A stretch of DNA of 64,000 bases. It comes from Ophiobolus disseminans. Its lineage: Eukaryota; Ascomycota; Dothideomycetes; Pleosporales; Phaeosphaeriaceae. Each line of letters starts with the position of its first letter. The first letter of the stretch is position 1. A program made the translations under genes and the position numbers. Under the pieces are notes generated by a model. That model was given only the letters and a program-made list of their open reading frames with translations, had not been told where the DNA came from and did no database searches. This document shows positions 10,877 to 22,097 of this stretch, one piece after another. Where the stretch lies: positions 310,001 to 374,000 of the forward strand of contig MU006241.1 in the NCBI GenBank assembly GCA_010093685.1, written 5' to 3'.

Positions 10877-12047
10877 GGTAAAGACAGCAATAACATGAAA
10901 TCATGCGATCAAGCGAGAAGAAAGAGAGAATAGAGTGCAAGCCCCCTCAAACCATACTTGAAGACAAAAGCAAAGCCACATAGTCTAGGACTGTGACTAC
11001 TTTTGTTGCAGGCGAATCTTCGTTGCCTTGGCACGATAGCCTCTGCCGAAGCGCCCATGTAGCATTTCGCCATCGTCAAAGCCACTTACCCAGCTCTTGT
11101 CATTTCGGCATTGATGGCATCTCCTAATGAACCGGATCTGGCCTGATTGACCTTTCAAGAAGCGATAGGCGGACGCTTGTCCGAAGCGTGGCAAGATAAC
11201 GTTGGGAATAGGCTGCACCAGAGTAAACAAAGATCAATGATATAATTGGTCGACATGAGATATGCGGAGTGTTGCATTGAGGACCACGAAAGTGGTTAAG
11301 TTCCAGAACCTTTATCTGCCAAATCATGGGGTAAATGCCGGCAGTGCCTTCCTGAAACGTGGAGATCAGCCTCAAGACGTAACTCATCCTGCATGGAACT
11401 CTTCGATGGCGAACAGCAAGATTCATCATAACGCTATGTCGGGAAGCCGTGGAGCGTAATGGTTTATCGATCACAATCGAGAAACCAAGGGGTGTGAGAA
11501 CGAAAGTTCGTCGTCCCAGGACATGCGGGGCTGCATCAAAGATGGGGAGGAAGACGTCAAGTACCAAGGTAGCTGTGCATCGACCACCGAATAGCCTACC
11601 TACCGTACCCAGTTCGCACTCGCTCCGAATCAGCTTCCGTGACATCACCGTTCACAGTAACTCCCACCTCTACCAACACATCTTAACGCTATGACATATT
11701 CCCCGTCCTACAAGATGGGGCAATGCCTGAGACGATGATTGCGTCCCTAGATGAGAGCAACACTTGGCGCTGCGCGCTTGCTCCAGTCAAAGGGCGCATC
11801 GAAGGCCCCCAACTGCCCGTCGCTCCTTACAGACCAGGGGTCGAGACTTAGACCAATCAGCCATCAGCCGGCCCTGCAACTTCGTTCAGCCCTACGATGC
11901 AGTCTTGCGTGCGAGCGAACTTGTCCTTGCCTGCGAGTGTGGTAGTGCTTACACCCCAAATCCGACCTCGCCGACGTCAAATGTAACTGAGGCTGGCTGA
12001 TAAATAGGCCTTTGGTTCTACCAATATTCCGCACATCGTGAATTATC
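10877..12047. other. Divergent intergenic region
   Basis: About 1.2 kb separating the divergent membrane-protein and Zn2Cys6 genes, so it should hold both promoters. Open frames up to 174 codons on the minus strand (11124-11648) lack any domain and have no likely splice partner. Nothing else is seen. Confidence 0.5.
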
Positions 12048-13530
12048 ATGTCTGAAGGAGCACAACGGGCAGGGCGAAGGCCCCATCGCAAAGTCAAAAC
12101 GGGTTGTCAGACCTGCAAGCAAGTTCAAAGTCTCAAACAGTTACAAAAAACTTGCTAACGACTTCAAGGACGAGGCGGGTCAAATGCGACCAAAGTTTCC
12201 CTGCGTGTAAACGCTGCGTTTCAATGGGTCGCGCCTGTGAGGGATATGGCATCTGGGGCGGCGGCGGCGCTCTTCATGAAGATGTGTCTTCAACCTTCGG
12301 CCAGTTACAACGACTTATGCGAACAGCAGAGCAGCCAGTGCTCTCCACGACACTCTTAAGACAAGATGCATACACTGTTCCAGGCCCACAAATATCTTCC
12401 GAAGAACACGCCTACCTGGACTGGTTTTTGCAAGGAACCGCGACTCGCTCCGCTCGGTTCTTCGTTGCTCCTGCCTGGTGGCCCATAGTCTTGCAAGCGA
12501 CAACCGATACGCCCATGATACTGCAAGCCCTTCTGGCTCTTGCCGCTGCGCACAAGCGGCAAGTACTGGAACCTACCAATCGAGTCCATGAAGGGACACT
12601 TTTGGACGACCAGGAGATCTTCCTGACGAAGCAGTATTGTGGTGCCTTGGGTAACATGCGCAAGTACCTGGGTGACGACGAAGCCATGAATCGATTGCAG
12701 TTGCTGTTGGCCGTTATCAGTAAGTGTTAGGCGTGTGAACAGGTGCTCAACGAGTACTGACGTCGCTTTTGCCTTGTCAGCCTCTGCTTTATTCATCTTA
12801 CTCGAGCGCACACGCGGCAATTTCGATACTGCTTATGTGCACGTAAAGAACGGTGCACGGCTTACAGATCAATTCATTGCAGTGTCTGGCGATGCGGCGT
12901 GCAACTCCAAAGTAACACAGTTTTTTACACGAGTCCAAGACCAAAGGTAAAGTGTTCGCAACATAGAATCGGATGTCCGTGCTAATCATCTGGTAGTAAG
13001 TGTAGCAAAACTCATGTATTTGTAAAGAAGACTCGGCAGGCAAAAAGTTTGCATGCCACGTTCTCACTCCCCAACGGTCCCCTTCTTCGACTGCTTTACT
13101 GACCATGGTATCACTTGGTGTAGTGAAAGCATTCCAGCAACAGCGAGGTCCCGAACCATCCCCAGATACATCGCCGGCACTACTTTATCAGTCCCCGACA
13201 GATGCGAGCCTTCATTTGGACACACTGGAAGATGAAGCTGCACGCATATCGGACCACGCACAACTGATAACAAACGCTGCAGTAGCATCAAGAGCTTTGC
13301 TTGAGGAAGAGATTGCATATGTAGTCGCGTGCTTTGACTCGTGGTATCGTGCCCTCAAAGCCACAATAGCTAGTCAAGCTCTCGTAATGACGCCTGACGA
13401 TGCGGTCGCATGGGAAGCGTTGAAACGCCGGTATTACACCGCAAAATCATCGTGCAGGAATACCTTGGGTTTTCTTCGAAGCGACAAGTATAGGTCGGAT
13501 GACGTGTGGATAGGTGAATGTCCGATTTAG
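12048..13530 (+). CDS. Zn2Cys6 fungal transcription factor
   Basis: Predicted exons 12048-12118, 12169-12719, 12781-12911 and 13006-13530 (425 aa, in frame). The zinc cluster is split by intron 1 and is restored as CQTC-K-TRRVKC...CKRCVSMGRAC, the six-Cys binuclear cluster, after a basic lead (RRPHRKVKTG). The rest is the helical regulatory part typical of short Zn2Cys6 proteins (EEHAYLDWFL, ILQALLALAAAHKRQ). Intron 1 begins with GC instead of GT (see separate entry). Intron 3 (12912-13005) uses a weak GTAACA donor and is the least certain join; the obvious GTAAAG at 12947 does not restore frame. It probably binds CGG-type sites in the nucleus. Targets are unknown; neighbours are secreted and membrane proteins. 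Confidence 0.82.
12119..12168 (+). other. GC-AG intron inside the zinc cluster
   Basis: A 50-bp intron starts with GCAAGT, has a GCTAAC branch site near 12154 and ends in CAAG. Removing it is the only way found to join CQTC to KTRRVKC in frame. GC-AG introns are a known minor class that is read by the normal spliceosome and needs an otherwise strong donor, as here. Confidence 0.8.
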
Positions 13531-14204
13531 ATTGCAAATGGCCAACGTGCGCATGGTTTACAACCATCCTCAAATGACTCCAAATGGATCAATATCGACA
13601 CAAGAAGCCTGTACTGCGCCACCACACACCAGCAAGGGGAAATTCCGGTGTGACTACCGGAGGCTGTGTCTCCATACCACGAAAGGGATGCTAAACTCAA
13701 TTCTATTCACTACCAGTTAGTAGCGGTGGGCGGGTTCACCTGAGCTAAATTGAGATCTTGTGGCGCAAGGCTGAAACGAGAAGCAGCCACTAATAACGTC
13801 ATTGCACCTCTCCACCACAATCTGCTGCCTATCCTCCAAGACTTGTGCATTTCAGCCGTACTTCTTCATAGGTTCCCCGCATCACACCGTATTCGCTCCT
13901 GTTACGCAACGGATATCTCCATGGCCGCGAACTACCAAGCTGCCGCGGTACCTGAACATGATTGATCAGCCAATCATGCAAAAAGATCTGCCTCGAAGGC
14001 AAGACTTCAGGCACGGAGGTTGCTATTTCAGGTGGTCTTCTCGCGTAGTTCCAGCCTCGAATGCGAATGATGCGATGCTAATTTGGACCCTGTTCTCTGA
14101 GTAGAAAATGACAAGCATTTAAACCAACTTGAACTCCAGCATTCTCTCTCAAGAAACAAGAACAGCAATCGTGACCCAACTTTGAAAGATCTAGCACTTC
14201 CAAT
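13531..14204. other. Intergenic
   Basis: Downstream of the regulator gene and upstream of the secreted-protein gene. No domain-bearing frame, repeat or RNA gene is seen. Confidence 0.5.
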
Positions 14205-15523
14205 ATGAAGCAATACCTTTCCACCGTCCTCTTTAGCCTGGCACTGCATCACCTGGGTGCTACTTTCCCTACGAATGGCAGAGTCGACGACCGCACCCTC
14301 TTCGGTCGTGCAGTCGGAGACACGTGTAGGGCTTCGGAAGGGAGTGGCAAGTGCCTCAACACTTCCGATTGCAAAGGAATATCGTATCCCACGGGTCTCT
14401 GCCCTAGAGATCCCAGCAATGTCCAGGTATGCACATTCTTATGAAAGGCTTCATTCGACAGACATTGACCAAGAATACAGTGTTGCGTCGAAATAACTTG
14501 CAGAGTCGGGAGCAATTCAGGCTTCTGTAGGAGCAAGTCAAACAACGGCTGCTCAGGAGGGACCTTCCATACTGGGGCCTGTCCAGGCTCAAGCGATATC
14601 CAGTGCTGCATCAAGTTATCTACGTCCCCGACTCCATCTCCATTGCCAACTCCCATCGACTGCCGCAAGACCCTCAGCTGCACCTTTGCACAGATCGAAG
14701 CGACATCAATGGACACCCGCTTGGCTTACATGAAGGCAATGCAAGCCAATTTCTTCGGTCCGCTAAATGCAGGCAACCAGTTCCGCGCCATCGAAGGTGT
14801 CATCACGTTCTTCTCCCAGAACAACCTCGGCGCGCCAAACTCGTGGGTGTCGTACGTTGATGCCGGTATCGTTGAGGGCATCCAGAATGGTGGCGCCAAC
14901 GTCCTCGGGCTGCATTCTAAGGATGGAGGAAATCCCGGTACCGCGCTGTGGGCAGATTTCTTCCGGAAGATGAAAGCGGGCGGTTATGAAGACCGAGATG
15001 TGAGTTCTTCTCTGGACTTGAATAGTACTATCAACAGCATTGCTGACAACAAGATAGAAACACGACTTTGGATGGTCCATAAGTGAAGAAAAGTCTACCG
15101 GCTACGGCAAGCAACTCGCCGATGCGAAATTCAGCGCCAGTGGCCGCGAGAGTTTGTGGTACATGTCTACCCAAGTCTTTCGATGGATCATGCGCAATAA
15201 AGGACTTAGCGTTGCTGCTATCCGAGGGTGAGTCCCATCGAATCCCCTTCCTATCCCCTTTCTTCATGGTTGTGCCATACTGACAGCATTTCAGCGTCAT
15301 CACAGTGAACGCGGTCACCAATCCTTCGCTCCTCGCATTTTTGCCTCTGGTGGATGATCTGGTTGACTGGTTCACGGACATCACGGACATCAAGCCAACC
15401 CTGTGCTTCTCGAAGGCTGTGTGGGATGTTGTCGACCCTTCTCCTGCTAGTATTGCTCAATTGCCTGTGGAGATCCTCAAGAAGATTGTACCGGAACTCA
15501 TTGTGTGCTTCAAGAACAGATAG
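14205..15523 (+). CDS. Cysteine-rich secreted protein, unknown C-terminal domain
   Basis: Four exons: 14205-14426, 14481-14999, 15058-15227 and 15295-15523; 379 aa and in frame. A signal peptide (KQYLSTVLFSLALHHLGA) and a likely Lys/Arg-type pro-site (FGRA) precede two tandem Cys-rich modules. The first runs from TCRASEGSGKCLNTSDC to QCCVEITC, and the second from CRSKSNNGCSGG to IQCCIKL. I recall similar CC-containing modules at the N-terminus of fungal secreted wall hydrolases (memory, not searched). A Pro/Ser/Thr linker (STSPTPSPLPTP) leads to ~240 residues that I cannot assign (MQANFFGPLNAGNQFRAIEG, then GRESLWYMSTQVF). No catalytic motif is obvious. Likely extracellular, possibly wall-binding or effector-like. 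Confidence 0.85.
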
Positions 15524-15839
15524 ATCGGGACAGCATCTTCTTGAAGTCCTAGTGCCTTCGGGGTAGGAGTGGCGAGACGTGACGCTTGAGTTTAGCATCG
15601 TCGGCGCGATTTGTATTGTATCTCGTGGTCCATAGTCCGAATTTCAGTGTTCCAGTTCTCCATGGTATTGATTCCACATGGTGAAGTTAGCGACGGTATG
15701 AGGATGCGAAGAGCATCGTTCGTCCAGGAGAGCCGAATTCTTCACGCCGAATTATCCGGTGACGAATGACATTGCTCTAGTTCGTCTGGGAAGGAGGTGG
15801 GCTGCAGATCATGGGCTCAATGCAGAAATAGAAATAAGT
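15524..15839. other. Convergent 3' intergenic region
   Basis: A 316-bp gap between the 3' ends of two convergent genes. It presumably holds both 3' UTRs; nothing else is seen. Confidence 0.5.
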
Positions 15840-17212
15840 TCAGCGGAGGTCGAGGTGTATGGCCTTATCTTTCCGTGCGTAGATTGCGTTGCTGATCGGG
15901 GCAGGCTTTTCTTCGTCTCGTGTGAAAGTGTCAATGTTCGGCATCCATAATTCCGTTGCTGACATCTGGGATTGAGCACTCCTCCTGCCATTTGGCGTCG
16001 AACTTGACACGTGCCGCTCAGTGTCATCCTCGGCTGAACGCATAGTGAGCCATTGAGTGATGAGCATGCCGAGCACAACTATTAACGTCAGCATCGTGCA
16101 ACGAAGCACAGAAGTTTCAACCTACCATCAGTAAGGCACATCAGCAGGCAGGCGTGGCCCATTTTCGCCCAGCCCCAGCTTATAAATATGGCCTTGTTTA
16201 CGATCGTGTCGACAAGAAGGATGACGGAGGCGATGATGTTTCTTACCAACATGAACCTGAAATTGGCACGTGGTAGCCGTGTTCGGTAGCTTCTCTCAGC
16301 ATCTCTTCTGTTTTGACTGAAGAGACGACGAAAGACGGAAGGTCTATCTTCCTCTCTATGGATGCCATAGCCATATCTTTGTGACCAATCCGCGGAGGAT
16401 GTGATGGTACGTCGTAGATGCCACACGAATATGAAGGTCAGGACAACGGTCGTCACGATGTCGAGTATCACAAAAGCTGCTGCAGCTTCAGATTGTATGC
16501 CGATCCAGCAGATTCCATCATCTCTCGAGAGTCGCGCCCCAGGTCGGACGTATTGCCAGCCCATAACACCACCATATCCGGCAATAGTTATACAGGCTCC
16601 TGTCACCCATACGGGATCGCGGGTACGCTTCACGAACGGAGCACGTACGATGTAAACGCGTTCAAGCAGGAAGAGATTCCTATCCTCAGTCAGTATGAGC
16701 TCCTTGCTTGAAAACCAACTCAGCTTACAATGCAGTCTTCGTTAGGATATATAGAGTGATACACACACGTATCGCAGCGTAACATTGCTCATCCGACGAG
16801 AGTCCAATTCCACTGGCATTGATGCCTACGGCAAAGAGGAAGGTAGTGCAAAGGAAGCCTTGAACGAAAACGAGGATATCTGATACGCTTGTCCCCGTCT
16901 TTCGTCCGGCCATACGGCCGGCTCGATAACCTGTTCACTGTCAGACACCTGGGCACACATACATATTTCTACAAGGAGTCTTTGTGCTCGGCGCTAAGCA
17001 CGAGCGAACTCACCTTGCGCTAATCCAAGAAGACAAGCATAGACAATGCAAAGTACTACAGCTGCAGTACGATGAGCGGGGTGCTCCGCCAAGTAGACGA
17101 TATGGTCTCCATCCCCAATAATGATCGGATCTGGCGGCATTGGGGTCGCATCAACAAACGGCAGGCCCACTAACAAAAATGCCAAAGGAAGAGCGCATGC
17201 CATTTTGGACAT
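15840..17212 (-). CDS. Fungal seven-transmembrane protein, unknown function
   Basis: Four exons: 17212-17014, 16930-16729, 16679-16126 and 16078-15840; 397 aa, in frame. After a hydrophobic N-terminus (MACALPLAFLLVGLPFVDA, signal peptide-like) come about seven hydrophobic helices: TAAVVLCIVYACLLGLAQG, ILVFVQGFLCTTFLFAVG, the AIRVCITLYILTKTALNLFL helix, WVTGACITIAGYGGVMG, AFVILDIVTTVVLTFIFVW, MLVRNIIASVILLVDTIV and the last helix spanning exons 3-4. The segment LLERVYIVRAP after the third helix is a signature I associate with a group of uncharacterised ascomycete membrane proteins. A GPCR-like fold is possible but unproven. The cytosolic tail is hydrophilic. Confidence 0.82.
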
Positions 17213-18808
17213 GGTTGATGTTGCCGAACATCCTGAACAGCGCGTGGGGATGTCGACTTATCGTATCACGGTTCGGCCAAAAGCTCTTTCGCCGCTGCAT
17301 TTCACCGAGTTCTCAAACAGGGTCGATGAAGGTCTCGGCAGGATCGAAAACCTAGAGTGAAGATCTGCATGGTTTAGCTGTGGCGCGGGGAAGCTTAAAA
17401 GCTTTACCCCATGAAGAGATCGCGGAGTTTACTCCTAGCGTGCTGAAACTGACGTACCCCGAACTAAGACACGTTGACCCGGTTCGACAGTTCCAGGGTC
17501 TTGACCGCCGATTCACTGGCTTTCCAAACAATGTTCAAAAAGCATCGTGAAATTGACAACAGCGTGAATTTTCTATCGACACGGATTAAAAGATGTCTTT
17601 TAGTCAAACTTACCACGGAGCTTGTCGGACTTTGGAGAGACATAAAGTTTACAGCTAATAGACATGCTAGGCTGATCTCGATCGATCGCCTTACTCGTCA
17701 CCGCCGCTCATCATCGCCGCTCGTCAAACCTTCCTGACATCTACATTTGCATTGCACCATGTCGTTCTCGTCCGCTTCCATGCTCTTTCATGCTTCGAGA
17801 CAGGAATAATCGGCCTTCCTAAATTATCTTCGCGGACCCGCTCGCAGGAATTGCAACATCGAGTTGAGAGAGGCAACATGTTCAGGAAGTAGCAGTTACT
17901 TTGGCCTCGGACATTCAGTGTACTTTGCTCTCTGCTGTCTTCCAAGGTTGATATTTTGCTGCAGCGTCTCGCTGCCGCTTGCATCTCGAGGTCGGTTCGG
18001 AACTTGGCAGCAGACTATTCGCTGTGCAGAAGCGTATCGACGTTCGAGGCAGCGATGCATGTTCGATCTGCCGCAAGCCTGTTGGATAGCCAGTTACAAC
18101 GTATCCATGCCATGTTTTGTAAGTCACCTGCATGCTCATGAACCGGCCCAAAGTCACAGGCAGTACTGAGATGCTATGGCCCTACTCACTCAAATGCATT
18201 GTTGTCAGCGCAGGCTGGGTTCGTATAGGCAGGGGCTCGTACACGCCTCGTACATATTCGATCCAGCTCGGACTCTCTCCATTTGTCGGAATCCTTTTGC
18301 ACTATCTCTTAGTATTGGGTTGCAAATGATGCAGGACATGCGTTCAAGAACCCGGTGCAAACCCATGCTTTCCATCCTTCTAGAATCTCGTTCAATTCCA
18401 ACAGTCGTACAGCTTCCACTCTTTAGCTTGTAACCAACACGGTCGTCTAGATCAACGCCGGTTCATTGGCTGCAACAGATGTACTCCCGTTGCAGCACCA
18501 CCCTGGTTAAATCTCCGGCGATGTTGTGATTGGTCCATAGCCTGTCATGTATACAAGCAATCAACCGCTTCATATGCGGCAGTTTACCACCCACTCTCAA
18601 GTATGCAGCGAAAAGCCAACCAAGACTGTGGGACATACCTCAGTGGGGAGATCTTGTGGGGTGCCCATCAACGTGGCGAATTATCGACACCAGTATAGTC
18701 ATGGGTATTGTAGAATGAAAAGACGGGTAACACACGTTCGACCTCCGACCAGGTTTCGAATACTCCCACAACATCCTACCCGGTAAACATCAGTCCGATA
18801 CATACAAC
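17213..18808. other. Long intergenic region, no supported gene
   Basis: About 1.6 kb between divergent genes. No ORF longer than ~100 codons has a domain, codon pattern or splice partner that I trust. No terminal inverted repeats, transposase motif or RNA gene is seen. It must hold the promoters of the 7-TM gene and the DUF1996 gene. Confidence 0.45.
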
Positions 18809-19936
18809 ATGTATTGGAAGTCACTTGCTTTGAGCGTTGCGCTCTCAACGCGCGATGTCTCCGCCGCACCGAGCAATGGACTTACGGCGCGCCAGTTCAC
18901 CACGGCCTCCATGTTGCGCTTTCAATGCTCGCAGTTGGTGATCGATCGAATCGACCCTCTCGTCCAACCTGGAATCCTTCCGTCGACTCACTTGCACCAA
19001 ATTGTCGGAGGTAATGCATTTAATGTCAGTATGCCACCGCTGGAATACGACCCAGCATCGCAAGCTACCTGCACGACGTGCGACTTCAGCGAAGATCTCA
19101 GCAACTACTGGACTGCCAATCTCTACTTCAAGGCCAAGAACGGTACGTTCAAGCGCGTGCCGCAGATGGTAAACCTTGGACTTTCCGGACGAGAGGGCGT
19201 TACTGTGTACTACATCCCGCCATATGACGGCAAATCGACAGTCACAGCGTTCCCAAAGGTATGTCGCCACTGTCCGAACTCATGAACTCATAGCTGACGA
19301 GGTAAATTCCAGGGCTTCCGTATGCTCGTTGGCGATCCAGGTCTTCGTATCCGCGAAGGCCAACAAAAGCAGCTCTGCCATCGCTGCTTCAGCAACAAAG
19401 AGCAAGATCCGTTTGGCGGGCCGCCATGTACTGGTGAGGATACATTCGATCTCCCAAAGAGAACATGTGGAGGCGGTATTCGGACGACAATTACCTTCCC
19501 GACATGTTGGAATGGCAAGGACCTCGACAGCCCCAACCACAAAGACCACGTCGCATACCCAACAAATGGCTCTTTCGAAAATGGTGGACCATGCCCTGCA
19601 TCGCATCCCGTTAAAATGCCCCAGCTCATGTACGAGGTCATGTGGGACACTACGTCCTTTAATGACCCGAGCATCTGGCCTGAGGATGGTCAGCCCTTCG
19701 TATACTCCATGGGTGACGGGACCGGCTATGGCCAGCATGGCGACTACCTGTTCGGATGGAAGGATGGTGCGCTCCAAAAGGCTATGGATCAACGTTGCCT
19801 CGGAAATACGTGTACTGGCTTGCAGACTCAGACTGCTGATGTGTCTACCAAGTGCGGCGTCGGTCAAGCGGTTAAAGAGCCGATAGAAGGATGGCTGGAA
19901 GAACTGCCGGGAGGTATGCAAGTCACATACGGATGA
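18809..19936 (+). CDS. DUF1996 secreted protein
   Basis: Two exons, 18809-19258 and 19313-19936, with a 54-bp intron; 357 aa. A signal peptide (YWKSLALSVALSTRDVSA) is followed directly by the DUF1996 domain. Its family motifs are seen in order: MLRFQCSQLVIDRIDPLVQP, HLHQIVGGNAFN, NYWTANLYFKAKNG, GGGIRTTITFPTCWNG, HVAYP and GPCPASHPVKMPQLMYEV. The domain is common in fungal extracellular proteins, sometimes next to WSC modules; its activity is not established. No WSC module follows here; the protein ends soon after DGALQKAMDQRC. Probably secreted or wall-associated. Confidence 0.93.
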
Positions 19937-20157
19937 AGAGATGTCGCGCTTCGCCAAGCTGCCTGTTGGGGTGTAACGTGCTCAAGGCCGCGGAGAAATG
20001 TTTTCTGTTCGCTCGTTTCCTTGTATTTGCACTCCCTCTTCTTCCAGTTTCACGAAGGGATGTATTGGTGGTGCGACTTTTAGACGTAGATTGACAATAA
20101 CATTTCCTACCAAGCATCTGATCAGTTGAGGAATGACTAGTCGTTGTCGTTGGCTAC

Positions 20158-20726
20158 TCAAGCTTTGCCCCTCTTCTCAAATTCTTCAAAAACTTTCCTA
20201 TACTCCGCGTGTTTTCCCTTCATGCCCATTATGCTCTGCTCTTGATGTATCATATCAATCATCTCGCCCTGGAAGCTCGCAACGACACCGCTCCCTGGGC
20301 CTGCCTTGTCTAGCATTTCCCTTTCATCTGGTTCGATTACTTCGATGTAGTAAGGGTCTTTGAAGCCGTTTGTGAACTGTTTCAGGGAAGGGACGAGGAA
20401 CAACGCGATGCCGTCGAACTCGATAGGCGTGGAAGGCAGTTCTCCAGTGCTGAGCGCGTTGGGAGCGGAATTGGTCGCGGCTACGGGGACCATGGAGCCG
20501 GAGACGTGGATCTTCTAGTGTGTCAGCAAAGTGACAAAGCTTGAAGGAGGACATCAGGTTATATCACCTGCTGATAGCGCAGTATGCCATGCTTCTCTGC
20601 CCAAGGAATAACTTTAGGCGCATGCACGTTCTCCCAGTGGTCGTAGAACTGGGCTGGAGTTAGATCGCATCTTCGACGAATGTACGTGACGATTTGTATG
20701 CAACTCTGTTCTGCCGTGGCCGCCAT
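20158..20726 (-). CDS. EthD-domain protein
   Basis: Two exons, 20726-20568 and 20514-20158, with a 53-bp intron; 171 aa. The first exon (MAATAEQSCIQIVTYIRRR...) contains the EthD/dimeric alpha-beta barrel start CDLTPAQFYDHWENVHAPKV, where DHWxxxHAP is the family signature. The second exon continues with IEFDGIALFLVPSLKQF and the pattern YYIEVIEPDE. EthD proteins act in ring-compound metabolism, for example as decarboxylases, dehydratases or cyclases in polyketide routes. The substrate here is unknown. No signal peptide, so cytosolic. It lies convergent to the DUF1996 gene and divergent from the GMC oxidoreductase. Confidence 0.9.
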
Positions 20727-22097
20727 CTTATGCTTGGAAATTCGTGAAGCTATGCAAACCCTAAGGCATTAGCATCCCACGTAGGGTATATACGCTTTAC
20801 GTCCGGATTTTATGGCGTCGTGTTAGCTCTTCTCTATAGGCAGGCGATATCCGTATCCTGCGACGTTAAGCTGCTGTCAAGTAGCACGATTTCAGTTGTC
20901 CAGAAGACTCCGTAGCACGACACTTCTGGTCCCAGGATTGAGCTTCACGGGCATTGCTAGCGACAAGGGCGCGTAAATGATTTGGCCTCAATCATGGATA
21001 CAAGATCTGCGAAAACTGCAGGAAGTGATGAAGACGCGGATAAGATGACCCGATGTCGCGTCGTGATGAGCAGAGGTCGCCCGCACGCGAAGAGGGGAAC
21101 GACGATCGTGCACGGACCACCATCTTGTGAAGTGCAGCCCGAGCCATCCCTCTCCCTTCCAACTCTCTCGCACCGCCGTCGCACCGATTGTGAAGACAAT
21201 TTTTGCTGTTACGTGTCGCCCAGTTATCAGAATTGAGAAAGCACCTAGGCCTTCATCTGTGCATCATGCTTCATTCCATGGGAACGCGACAAGCATCCTG
21301 TGTCCGGTCGTCTCTTCACAGATTCGTCGCCTTACGGATCATGCGATAATTGTCGAGCTCCAGTGTGGAATGCGCAGCGTTTCTCAATTTTGGTTGCCGC
21401 TCCGATCGAGCAAGAAGACAGTCTCAGCTTCTCACAATATCACGTCCTAGAGGGTCGTCCGTTTCATCGTCCTGAGGTCTAGCGGCTGCGCATGGACGAT
21501 AACTCGAACAACTTCCTAGAGTCCGACAGCTTCCTCACGAGCCAAACAGACACTAAGAAACCATCTGATGCGTGTTACCAGAATACAGCTAACATTAATG
21601 CATTCGTACCCGAGCTGCAAGATGGCGCCGACGTCAATGTCCTGCCATGCGACTGATCGAGAATATGCGTGGAAGGGATGATATTGCCGGTTTAATGCTG
21701 CTGCAGGAGAGCGCTTCCGCCATCTTGGGTGCTTTCAGCCTCTCGGCCTTGAGTTTCGCGCCAAGCCTACGCTCCACAAGGCGACGATCATTTGACGGAC
21801 TCTACCATACATGGTGCAGCCCTGCTCCCTGATTCGACATCCTCTTTCGCAACTGAACAACTTTTGCAAAGTCACAGTAGATTCGGAGACGTTCCAAATG
21901 CAGCTTTCGACCCCCACGAGAAGTAGGCCACAATCGCACCACGGAGCTGGTCAAAGTGCCTCAACCCCGGTCGATGGAAGCATATTATCCAGCCTACCAG
22001 GGCATAAGCGCCTGCATCTCGCTTGAGAGGTGAGCGAACCACTGCATGTATCTTTCGTGATGCTGACTTTCCTTCGTCTCCGTTCATACTACTAAGA
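20727..22097. other. Divergent intergenic region
   Basis: About 1.4 kb between the EthD gene and the GMC oxidoreductase, which diverge. Small frames of 60-107 codons are present, but none has a domain or splice logic. No repeat or element is seen. Confidence 0.5.

Noticed and set aside
11124..11648. Minus-strand frame of 174 codons
   Set aside because: No domain, odd residue mix, no supported start or intron; fits chance in a promoter region.
17213..18808. Possible transposon remnant in a gene-poor stretch
   Set aside because: No terminal repeats, transposase motif or strong AT bias from RIP visible by eye.
19176..19957. Long frames on both strands over the DUF1996 gene
   Set aside because: Out-of-frame or antisense shadows of the DUF1996 exon, which has clear family motifs.
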